Assembly: GCF_003576645.1 (NCBI RefSeq) | Contig: NC_044916.1 | Span: forward strand, 19,673,603-19,737,602 | DNA length: 64,000 nt | DNA from: Ipomoea triloba | Taxonomy: Eukaryota; Streptophyta; Magnoliopsida; Solanales; Convolvulaceae | Reading direction: 5' to 3' | Shown here: positions 10,138 through 19,696 of the stretch, piece by piece | Position numbering within the stretch: the stretch's first letter is position 1 | Layout: every line of letters begins with the position of its first letter | Made by a program: the position numbers and the translations under genes | The notes under the pieces: model-generated | What the model was told of the DNA's origin: nothing | The model's input: only the letters and a program-made list of their open reading frames with translations | The model's database searches: none

Positions 10138-11407
10138 TGAATAGTGCCAAAATGTGCTTATTTTATAAGGTGTTTGAGTGGTCTTTATTTCATTAATTGA
10201 GTGCTTATAGGGTGAATTGTGTGCTTAATTGCTATATTTTCATATCAGCACTAACATTGGAACACTTGCAAGGCATTTGAGTGATTTGTAGGATTTTGGA
10301 GCCAAAACGAGGAAGATTAGGAGCAAAGTCGTGAAAGAAGGTAAAAGGACCATCACGAGCGTGATTACTTGTAGGATCCAAATCACTTTATTTTCACTAG
10401 CGTGACACTGAGCGTGATTGCTGGGAGGATCCAAATCACTCTGTTGTCACTAGCCTGACACTAGCATGATCGCGTACTGGAGTTAAATCACACCGGCGTC
10501 ACACGAGTGATCCCAAACCACGTTGCGACGAGTTTTGCGCGGGTTGGCAGAATTTGGCTCTATACATAGGGGAATTAGTTTAGTTTTGGGATGATAGCAT
10601 AGTTTAGATCATTTTCAGAGATTGTAGCATAGATATTTTTCTCTCTAGGTTAGATCATCTTCTAGATCAAGCTTTCTCAAATCTCCATCCAAGCAAGAGG
10701 ATCTTCAAGGATTGTAGGAAGAATTGACAACTCTACCTTAATGCATTGAATCTCTCTTTGATTGTTGGAGTAATCTTGTGGATTGTAGCAATTAATCTTG
10801 GTAATTTTCTGCACTTTTTCATCTTCAATTCCATCATACATTTGTATTACTTTGCTTAATTGTGTTTACCTTGCAATCTAGATAATGCTTTACTAGAATA
10901 CTATTTGTGATTTGGATCCTATTTCCTTGTGTTGTGTATGAATTGATCAAGGTGTTTGTGACTATGTGTTGATGTCTTGTTGGAAGAGGAATGTTTATAT
11001 TAACTCTTATGTGTGAGTGCACCACATGCATGAAGGTTTAGGTAGGATTATGCTTGCAAGAGATTGAGGAATAATCCTAGAGTCCTTCCCCTTGTAATTC
11101 CTGCCTTAGATCCGAGAGGACAAGGTCCAGAATGAGATGTAGACAACAAGGTTCGATGAAATGTTTCATAGAAGCATGTAGACACTTGGGTGCTACATTG
11201 CCCTATGATAGGCCTTAAAGACCAAAATTGGCCAAGACATTGGAAGTCATCTCACATAGACTTAATCCATCACATAGCTTCACTTTTCTCCTAGGGTAGG
11301 CAATCCAATTCACCTCACATCATTCATTGTTTCCTTTGTTTCTTTGATTGTCCTTACTTACATTACCTTCTTATTTCTTGCACAAATGTACTTTGCTTCT
11401 CGCTTCC
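10138..11407 (+). repeat. Old Athila-type 3' LTR, left part (continues at 27270)
   Basis: It begins TGAATAGTGCC after a polypurine tract and has a TATA-like TATACATA at 10561. Upstream are inverted CACG/CGTG half-sites such as ATCACGAGCGTGAT (10352-10365) instead of the CACACGCGTGTG palindrome. It is interrupted by N3 with target duplication CTTCC (11403-11407 and 27265-27269). The right part carries the conserved U5 motif at 27338-27351. Short ORFs are incidental. Confidence 0.75.
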
Positions 11408-11820
11408 TGACAACACTTGTGTGTATAGGGTGAAATGTCGAAAGATATTTGTGTTAAAACGGAAAGTCAGTGACTCCCCGAGTGTCGGTCTCAAAGGAAG
11501 GACGTGGAGGTGTGTCAAGTGTTCGGGAGTTTACTTCATTGGGTCATGCATTGGATCCGAGTGTGGTATTGGGTGGATTGTGAGTGAAAGGAATTCATAA
11601 GGTTGGTTTGCGTGCAAGAGAGTAAAGTAAAGGGGTTTTGCAAATATGTAAAAGGGGTAGGGATTGGATAGTGTTCATGTATGTTGCATCGTGGTGTGAC
11701 TAAGGTGATGGATCGGGGATACTAGGATGTTGGCTATTCAAGAGTGTGTTGTCTTAGTCCTTTTCCACCCTTGTGTACTAAGGTTTCTTGACTAAGGAGT
11801 GCCTACAATATCCCTAAACT
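11408..11820 (-). repeat. N3 3' LTR, terminal 413 bp
   Basis: It matches 26032-26440 of the N3 5' LTR nearly base for base (for example GGTTTCTTGACTAAGGAGTGCCTACAA), then meets the LTR of another family at 11821. The remainder of this 3' LTR is not found on the far side at 22752, so it was deleted or displaced. Confidence 0.85.
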
Positions 11821-12554
11821 TGTAACACCCCCATTTCCATATCCAAAATTCTTACAATATCTCTATTAAAATCATTAATAATTAATAATATTGCGGAAGC
11901 TCAAACATCTAACCAAAAGGAAATGGGTGTTACCGCCACGCTCAGGTATTTCTCTTATACCAAAACGCTAAGGCTAAAAACAACCAAATTAAAACAATTC
12001 AAGGTACGTACTAGTACAAAGACAATTAACAAAACCAACTAGCTAACTAATCTAACTAAATGACAAATTCTCTAGGTGATTCGCTCTCATCATCCATGCT
12101 CATGCAGATGCACCTGAAATATACTCAAAGAGTATCCAAAGTTAGCGCAAAGCTAAGTAAGATTTAATTCACCTCCTAAAATAACTATTTACATATACAT
12201 AGCACATTGGAACACAACTTGTAGATAATAATATGTATAAATGTGTACATTAAAATTATTGGAACATAAAGATGCAAATAAGCAATACTCACAATATTCT
12301 AAGTAATCACAGTTCTCCAAATATATTCAAGAATTCCAAAACCCATAATTTCTCAAAAATACTCATAATTCATAATTTCCAAATCAATATTTCTCATATT
12401 AGAAATTTTAGGAACATTTGGAAAGTAGTATATCTTTCAAAATCATTTGTTAATATGTACACGGACATACACATGGAGGAACACCAATCTCAATACAATG
12501 GGCAGGGTTTTGTTTCATCAAGCCCTAGTGAACAATAATCTCTCTATTGAACAC

Positions 12555-13764
12555 TGATAAGTGCCAAAAACAGTCTAATTGCGGGTCATGATTAGATAAT
12601 ATTTTAATGATTCTACACCCAATTATGATCACTTTCATGGATAAAATCTCTAATTAACTTCTATTTGATGAATCCAGCTCAAGAAAAATACTTCGAATCA
12701 TTTCCGAAGGATACATCAAAGTTTTAGGCCAAAAGAAGCATCAATCAAAGAAATCATCATGTAGGAGGCTGCCACGCGCCCTCACACGCGTGTGACAGGC
12801 GTGGGAGCAGACCAGTAGGGCAACAGCGGAAATCTGATTTTTGAGCAGCTATTTAAACCCTTTTCTCTCATTTTTGGAGGAGGACTCTCCCAACTTTCAG
12901 ATCTGAATTTTCTTATCATTCCTTCCCCTTTAGGGAGGAAAAACACACTCAATTTCCATTAGATTAATTTAGATTTTAGGATTGAAGATGGATTGAAGAT
13001 GTAGACTCAACACTTCTTGGGTAACATACTTTATTCATTGGATTGTTAGATTAGATATATTTGTCGAAAGTAATTCTTAGTTTATTGCTTTTATTTATGT
13101 TTATTATGGTAGAGTAGAGTAGTTGGGTGTGTGTGCCCTGGTTGATCTATGGATTGTTGCTTATAATTTGATATTATGATCTTGGTGTTGTGGGAGTATG
13201 TTTGATGCTTTGTATGGATGATGTTGTTTAATCTTTGCTATTTCCGGCCGGGATAGGTAGTAAACCCGTAGGAAGTGAGTGTGTGCGCGATAGCGGCCAC
13301 TCACGAGCCTAGATCATCCATATCTCCTCTCTTAATCCGAAAGGATGAGATCCGAGAGGAGTGGTAGGCAAGGTGTTCGATAAAATGCCTCAACCGAATG
13401 AGGATTGAGAGTTTGAGTGTGACGTCACTCAATACAAAGACCGTGGCTCCATAAATCAATCCCGAAACCCAATTCCAAGCTACCTACGATAATCAATCCT
13501 TTAGCTTAACTTTGGCATGCACCCCTTTCCTTTTACCTTTTGTAATTCCATCTTATTTTACTTTCAAACACTTTACCCAACCAACCATGAACCAACCTTC
13601 TCCCTATGATTCTTGTAACTCTTACCTTTCAACCTCATAAATGCCAACATAGATTCGGTTCCCATTCGCCATCCTTGAGAGACACGACACTCGGGGAGTC
13701 TTCCTCGTTTTATCACTTCCACCCTTCATATTCACCTTCACTCACCCCATACAAACATCCTTCA
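12555..13764 (+). repeat. N2 5' LTR
   Basis: 1210 bp, TGATAAGTGCC...CATCCTTCA. It has one palindrome (CTCACACGCGTGTGA, 12781-12795) flanked by CCACGC and GGCGTGG, then TATTTAAACCC at 12850. U5 motif GACACTCGGGGAGTC at 13686-13700. The 3' LTR has a second palindrome unit that is missing here. Confidence 0.95.
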
Positions 13765-13768
13765 AAAA

Positions 13769-13786
13769 TGGCGCCGTTGCCGGGGA
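13769..13786 (+). other. N2 primer-binding site (tRNA-Asp)
   Basis: TGGCGCCGTTGCCGGGGA lies four bases after the LTR end. It is the complement of the 3' end of plant tRNA-Asp as I know it, the usual primer for Athila-type elements. Confidence 0.92.
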
Positions 13787-14024
13787 TGGCAAACGGTTTC
13801 GAATAGTGTTGACATCTTAGAAGTAGAATTTTAAGAGTTCTCGAATTGTTTTCTCTTTGTTTGTTTTATTTTCTTGTTTTTGTTACTTGCTTAAAGAAGT
13901 GAGCATATTTTCTTTGAATATCTTGCTACTCACTTGCAACTACTTCTAGTTGCAAAATATTTGTTGTTGGTTAAGCTAATTTGTGCAGGAAATTTTCCTT
14001 ATCCAAATCAATTGAAGCTTACCA

Positions 14025-15350
14025 ATGAGTGCTTATCCGTATTCCTATGGTTACCCATACCATGGAAGACCATACACAACAAATATTCCACCCCAGACCT
14101 ATGAACCTTACCCATATTACTATTCAAATCCTTATGAATATCCACCACCACAACACACATATCCACCTTACCCAAACACTTTCCCTTATTCCAATTATGC
14201 ACCATATTCTCATAATATCCCCTCTGTGCTTACCCATGAAAGAATTGAGAAACCTACATACCAAAATGGAGAGGAATCCATTAGTTCTATAGCTGAGAGT
14301 ATTAACAACCGACTTATTCGAGTCATGAAGGAGATTGACCCCAATTGTGAACAGGCATTAAAGGCCACAATTCCTTCAACTGTTAAACCTCCACTTCATT
14401 ATCACCCTCCATCAAATTATAATCCTGAGAGAAATAGGTATTCCCATTCTTACACTCATCCTAGTTATTCACCCCCACCTCAACAACATGATAAATATTT
14501 CAACGAAACACCACCCTTTGCTCAAAATTTCACCCAATCCATACCATATGAGAAACCATCTTGTGAGTATCTTCCTCCGGTCAACGACTAAATCCAAATC
14601 TTGAAGGATAAATTAGAAATGTTCATCCAAATGGCCAAGGAGGATACCATCAACTTAAGGAATGAAATTAGGAGTGAAATCAAGAAGAATCTCGCCACTC
14701 TTCGCGAGGAAGGACTTCCACTGGACGAAATTGAAGCTAAGATGCTATCAATGTCGGAAGAGCTCATGAAAAGGATGCTACCACAAGCTAACAATCCATT
14801 CGTAGATGATCACCCGACACTGGAAACTAACCCGCAAAGTAATGAAGAGATGGACAGAATGGTTAATGATGAAGAGGTGTGTGTAAAAGAATCCACAGAA
14901 TTTGACACCCCGGTGCTCCAAGAAGTTTCAACTCCTGAGTTGAACACACAACAATGGGGAGAGATTGAGAGTGAAGACGATGATCACATTGAAATTGTGT
15001 GGGAAGACGAAAAACCCACACAAGGTAAGGCTCTCACTCCAACTCTTATCAAAAGTTCTTATAATGTTTGTGAGGATGATTCCCTTGTATTTTGTGATAA
15101 TTTGGATGATTGTGATAAAGCTTCTTTTTGTTCAATGGAGAGTGATTCCTTACAATCTTACGATGATTTAGGGAGTAAGGATGATATCGAGTTATTAGGA
15201 ATTATAGAAGGAGGAAGGGAAAGAAAGGAAAGGATTGTCACCATTAACAATCCAAAAGAACAAGAGTGGAGAGAAAGTGCTTTAGATGGGATAAACTGTG
15301 GAGGGAATGTTCATTTGGAGATCCTTAAGGAAAAGGTTGCAGGGGTATAG
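14025..15350 (+). pseudogene. N2 ORF-A, reduced gag-like protein, one premature stop
   Basis: The frame runs from ATG 14025 (MSAYPYSYGYP...) to the stop at 15350, about 441 codons, with a single in-frame TAA at 14589-14591. First about 185 residues: Pro/Tyr-rich and low complexity (many PYP and PPP runs). Next comes a coiled-coil-like stretch (residues about 195-250, MAKEDTINLRNEIRSEI), then an acidic region with IEIVWEDE at about residue 320. The helix LRNEIRSEIKKNLATLREEG lines up with LKQEITQEIRQEISSLRQES of N4 gag, just after that protein's zinc knuckle and Asn/Gln/Tyr-rich linker. I infer a gag C-terminal derivative without capsid or zinc knuckle. It is conserved in order with N1 ORF-A. 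Function unknown; RNA or particle association is a guess. Confidence 0.72.
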
Positions 15351-15560
15351 ACCTATAAGGAGGAAGAAGAAAAGGGGTATGTTATTTTTGAACATCATGA
15401 AATAATATCCCGAGCTTATTTATCGTTGAATTTTATTTTCCTCTCTTTAGTTTCCAAATTCAAGGATATTTCCCATCTTCGGGCATATCTCGAATCGAAA
15501 GTACACGGGACACTTGGCAAAGTCCCCAAGTCTGTATGCTTCGAAGGATAGCATAATCCA

Positions 15561-15609
15561 AGTCTAGCCAAAGACTATAAACAAAGGCGCACTTGGGAGG
15601 CAGTCCCAA
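15561..15609 (+). other. Double-hairpin motif downstream of N2 ORF-A
   Basis: Hairpin 1 is AGTCTAGCCAAAGACT (15561-15576); its outer pair is A-T where the other copies have C-G. Hairpin 2 is TTGGGA-GGCAG-TCCCAA (15593-15609). Between them is AAAGGCGCAC. It lies about 210 bases past the ORF-A stop and upstream of the internal promoter block. Confidence 0.65.
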
Positions 15610-15817
15610 CGTTATCCGTAGGACTTAGATTTTACTTTGCCGTCTTTTGTTTATTTTCCTTTCTAATAAATGTTATCTTTTGATAGTTTTCTTTTGCTAA
15701 CCAAGCAGATTGTCAATACCATAATGGCATTCAACGAACGTTTTTACTCACTAAAGACGATATGTGGACTCAAAAGGGGATGAGCAAAAAGTTGAAGAAG
15801 GCAGACGAAACATGGTC

Positions 15818-15982
15818 CACGCCACTCACACGCGTGTGAGTAGGCGTGGAATTTCTCCAGAAAGCCACCACGCCCGCTCACACGCGTGTGACCCGGCGTG
15901 GGAATCTTCCAGAAGGCAAGCCACGCCCACTCACACGCGTGTGAGTGGCGTGGACGGGCACCAGAAAATCTGCGTAAATAAA
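15818..15982 (+). promoter_or_regulatory. N2 internal LTR-like promoter block: three palindromes and TATA-like element
   Basis: Three units of the form CCACGC-N-CTCACACGCGTGTGA-N-GCGTGG are at 15825-15840, 15877-15892 and 15930-15945 (the last perfect over 16 bp), followed by TAAATAAA at 15975-15982. This is the same arrangement and spacing as the U3 of the element's own LTR. It is located between ORF-A and ORF1, about 140 bases upstream of a splice donor. It likely starts a separate ORF1 transcript. Confidence 0.62.
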
Positions 15983-16124
15983 GGCGCAAATGTGTTCTAA
16001 CCCTTGCCCATTTCTCATTTAACCTCATCCAAGAGCTAAGAACTTCTTCCAAGGTAAGACTAAGCTTTTCCAAAGTGATTTTGGGTGCAAATCTCTTGAA
16101 TCTTCTTCCTAAGTTCTTCAAAAG

Positions 16125-16689
16125 GTAACATTCCTTCCCTCTATTTTCATTTACAGATTTTGGGATCTATTTTCTTTGGAAGGCATATCTGTATGAATAA
16201 AGTGACATAATGACTCCTTATGATTGAAATGGTTTAGAAATAGATTCTAGGACTTGCTTAGAACTTATATTTGCTATTAGATGATGAACATTGCATAATT
16301 TGAAAACTTCTTGATGTTTAGATTGCAAACCCTAGGTAATATGGATATCTTTTTATTGTATGAAATTCATGGTGAAATGGGGAATAAGAAGTGTGAAATG
16401 AAGAAATTTGTTGCTTGTTAAGCTTTGAGTATGGCTATCCCCACATATTACCTTGTCAATTTCAAAAGAAGCATGCTTTCTCATTTTTCAATTTCTAGCT
16501 AGCTAAAAGAAGAGGAAGAAATTGATCTTATATTGACAATTTTTGAATTTCACATGATATCATCCATATGTGACATATTCATTCTCTTGAAAAGAAGCAT
16601 TAATGAAGTAAATGCAATGGAAGAATTCTATATTGTTTCTTATAAAATGTAAGTCCATATATTGCTCAAATCTCGTTGATGAATTCTAG
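16125..16689 (+). other. Candidate 5'-UTR intron upstream of N2 ORF1
   Basis: Donor AAAAG|GTAACA (16125; an alternative donor AAG|GTAAGA at 16054) and acceptor TTCTAG|G (16689) lie just before ATG 16693. The interval is AT-rich and non-coding, 565 bp. N1 and N4 have equivalent intervals of 616 and 682 bp. Confidence 0.5.
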
Positions 16690-16692
16690 GCA

Positions 16693-18046
16693 ATGTCTTC
16701 ACATTCATCCACGGCTAATCAAGAAGAAATGAGGGCTAGGAAAGGAAAAGCCCCGATGGTGGAAACAAAGCTGACAGAACCCAAGGAAGAAAGGAATGAA
16801 AGAGTTGTAGAAAATAGAATATTCTTAACGGAAGAGCAGCAGAGGCGTTTTGAATATGCGGTCTACCTTCCGTTTGGAAATTCATCGACTTAGCAACGTT
16901 GAATCCCTTTCAATGTCGAAACTCGCTAGCATGTCTCATCCATCAACCCTTCTGGAGCAAAATTTTTGGATGGCGCCACTCAACTTATATACCTACTGTC
17001 TTCGAATTTGTGGCCACCTTGGAGGTTATAGGAAAAACTGGCGACCTGAAAAGCCCAACAATCAAGTTTAATCTCTTCAATGAACCTCATCATATCTCAG
17101 TCAACACTTTAGGAATTTTGCTTGGATTCTATACTGAGGAGGATCAAGAGAGAATGTGGTACAAAGAACTCCCAATTGATTTTGGTGACTCCGAAACTCC
17201 AAGGAATTACTGGAAAAGGATTGCTAAACCAGGAGTCGAATGGAGTGGATCGAGGGTACTACAATCTCAACTCAAAAGAGATGACATTCGAATTATCCGT
17301 CGAATAATTGCTCAATCTTGGGAAGGACGCACAGGGAATTTTGCAAAAGTTTATAGGACTGATTTGTTTGCACTTTGGAGCATGGACACAAGTACGCTCG
17401 TGAACATGGGGGTGGTTTGTAAAAGATGGTTGAAGGCACAACAGTCTAAGAAAGTTACTACTTTGTTCGTCGGACCTCTAGTGACTCAACTGTGCCTTAG
17501 TTTAGGATATCAAACAAGGATGGAGGAAACCAATAAAGTCCTGGGAAGCGCAGCTATGACTCCGTTGTCTATGACGGATTTATCTGAACTAAAAATTGGT
17601 CGGAACTTGCGAATGAGAACGGGAGCAAAAGCAATTAAGAGAAGATTACCCAAGAAACCAAAGAAGAGAGTCGATCCATCACCTCCCTTCCCATTCTCAG
17701 AACCTCCCAAACCAAGCACACCAAGAGAACAAACCCATACTCCTTCGGACAATCAACATCATTCTCGCCAACCCTATCTCTGAATATCTCAATCTCCAAC
17801 GATGCACCACCTTCAGACAACCCAAATGCTATCCCATCACCATCATCACCTGCAGCTCCAGCACGCTTCACAAAAGTCACCAATTGGGAAACAATGCAAA
17901 GATTTCAGTATGAGTTGCACATGGAACAAGAAAACCTCTTGGAACAAAGGGACACAAGACACTATGAACTCATCCAGGATCTGAGCATGCAAATTGCATT
18001 TCTGCGAGAAGAATTGTCAAGAAGAGAACCCAGCTCTGGATTTTAA
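16693..18046 (+). pseudogene. N2 ORF1, ATHILA ORF-1-like protein, two frameshifts
   Basis: It starts MSSHSSTANQ at 16693. The frame shifts by one base near 16890-16899 and again near 17780-17800, then ends KVTNWETMQRFQYEL...SSGF at 18046. It shares with N1 and N4 the blocks FVATLE, SPTIKFNLF, LGILLGFYTEEDQ, FGD-ETPRNYW, GVEWSGSRV, SWEGR, LWSMDTS-LVNMG and LFVGPLVTQLCLSLG. A Lys/Pro/Ser-rich linker follows, then a C-terminal amphipathic helix likely to form a coiled coil. The total is about 450 codons. The domain function is unknown. It occupies the place of env-like ORFs in related elements, but no membrane segment is visible. Confidence 0.85.
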
Positions 18047-18204
18047 AAAGACATTTGAGGAAATCTTGCCTTTGCAAGATGTTTGAAGGGATAAATAACT
18101 TCTATTTTAACTATTGACAATTTGCATGGAGACAATATTCTATCTTTATTTGTTCTCTTTTGTTTTTATTATGATTAGCACTTTATCTTTATTCTACTGC
18201 GTTT

Positions 18205-18220
18205 CGTTCAGCTAAGGACG
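18205..18220 (+). other. Hairpin 1 downstream of N2 ORF1
   Basis: CGTTCAGCTAAGGACG keeps the stem by a T-A to C-G change and a T-G wobble compared with CGTCTAGCCAAAGACG. ACGTTAAACGTGGC follows. Hairpin 2 is degenerate here (TTGAGAAGAACCCC). Confidence 0.55.
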
Positions 18221-18249
18221 TTAAACGTGGCACTCTTGAGAAGAACCCC

Positions 18250-19650
18250 GAACGATGATCAAACAAGGTACAATTCTTACTTTCCATCTTTCAATCAATT
18301 CTTTTATGGAATATTTTGTTAGGAAAAGGGACGGTCAATGCTTAATTGAAGAATTGCTACGAAAGGTATATCTTCTCCTCCCATTTTAATGAAGGATGGT
18401 TGCTCAATGTTTGGTATAACATTCTTATTCTTTGAGTTAAAGATCTTTTTGGGTGTTAAAAATTAAAAAGTTTAGTCCGAGCCCAGGAAACACTTTCAAA
18501 GTGTGGAAAGGCGCTCCTTGTTAGTTAATTCTTTGACCCAACTCTTTCTCCACTGTGCCTCATGGCGACATCGAGGACGATGTCAACTTTTAAAGTGTGG
18601 AAAGGATGTTTTAGATAAGTAATCAGAGGAGTTGATAAGATGTTAGGAATAAAGAGTGTGTTGTTGTCTGCACTATCTAGGAAGACTCTTACTTTTACGC
18701 CAAAACAAATGTTTGAAATATGCCCTGGAAGCTATCTGTGACACACACCACCATCAAATTTGAAAATTTCCGTATGATTGCATGTCTTTCGTCTTCTATT
18801 TTAGTGGGACCTTAGTCAAGGATCGCTCGAAATGGGAGTGTGTACTTTCTAGGTTTTAGAAAGATAAAATTGCGAAGCTCGGAAATAAACTAAATCTAGC
18901 AAGACATGGGGCAAAAGGAGAGCTTTAAAGTGAGCTTTGAGTGAAAATAATCCCTACTCCCTAGAAAGAGGCATGAGGGGTTGACATGGTGAAACGTGAA
19001 TAAAGGTTTTCAAAATGGCCACTCCCTGAGATAAAATTTGAGGAAAGCCTTCTCGCTAGGAAGTGTTCAACCATAGTCTTCGTATGCTATATCTGGAGTC
19101 GGTTGTCCACTTAATAATGTTCCTAGGAGAAGAGAAAAATGAGAGGAGGTGAGCCGCCTCGCTAGGATTCGGGCACCCATTGCACTGACCTTCGAAAAAG
19201 CATGGATCTCCATGTGAAGTCGGGTAGCCCGATGACGTTATCTTAGGAGGTGAGAAAATAGAGCGATCGCCCAAGCCATGGCGATGAGCGGTCCGTGTCC
19301 CTGCCCTCACTTAATTTTCAGTACAGGGGCTTTGGCGTATGGTTGGAAAATTTGGCCAGGTTGTGCACATCGTTCCCACTAGTGAGATCGGCTTTTAGGC
19401 CCCAATAAAATGGAAGACGAATCCCCAATAATTGCATGATTGGAAATGTGTGATTGTCATTTTTGAAACCTACACTTGAAAAGCATTTGCTTCCTCAGTA
19501 TATTCCTTGCATTTGTCTAACCTAAACTTAATAGTCTTGGTAGATAGTGAAGGGAATTTCACCCGCTCCATTCCGACACACCTGATCACGAATTTTTGAT
19601 TATCCTATCTTCATTTAACTGTTCTTGGCACTTAGATGATTAGGAAATAA
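18250..19650 (+). other. N2 conserved 3' noncoding region
   Basis: There is no sense ORF. About 19135-19310 matches the core of the N1 and N4 3' regions closely. An antisense ORF (19310-19056) is homologous to one in N1 but shows about seven replacement and three silent differences, so it is probably not a protein gene. Recurrent AAAGTGTGGAAAGG motifs resemble the polypurine tract (18498, 18593). Confidence 0.6.
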
Positions 19651-19657
19651 TAGAACG

Positions 19658-19696
19658 CTTGCTTGAGGACAAGCAAGATCTAAAGTGTGGAAACTT
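19658..19696 (+). other. N2 hairpin and polypurine tract
   Basis: CTTGCTTG-AGGA-CAAGCAAG (19658-19677) is followed by AAAGTGTGGAAACTT directly before the 3' LTR. It is the reverse complement of the arrangement next to the N1 and N4 3' LTRs. Confidence 0.8.

Noticed and set aside
16693..18046. ORF1 as a viral envelope-like gene because of its position
   Set aside because: No signal peptide, transmembrane segment or glycosylation-rich ectodomain is visible. The similarity is to the ATHILA ORF-1 family of unknown function.
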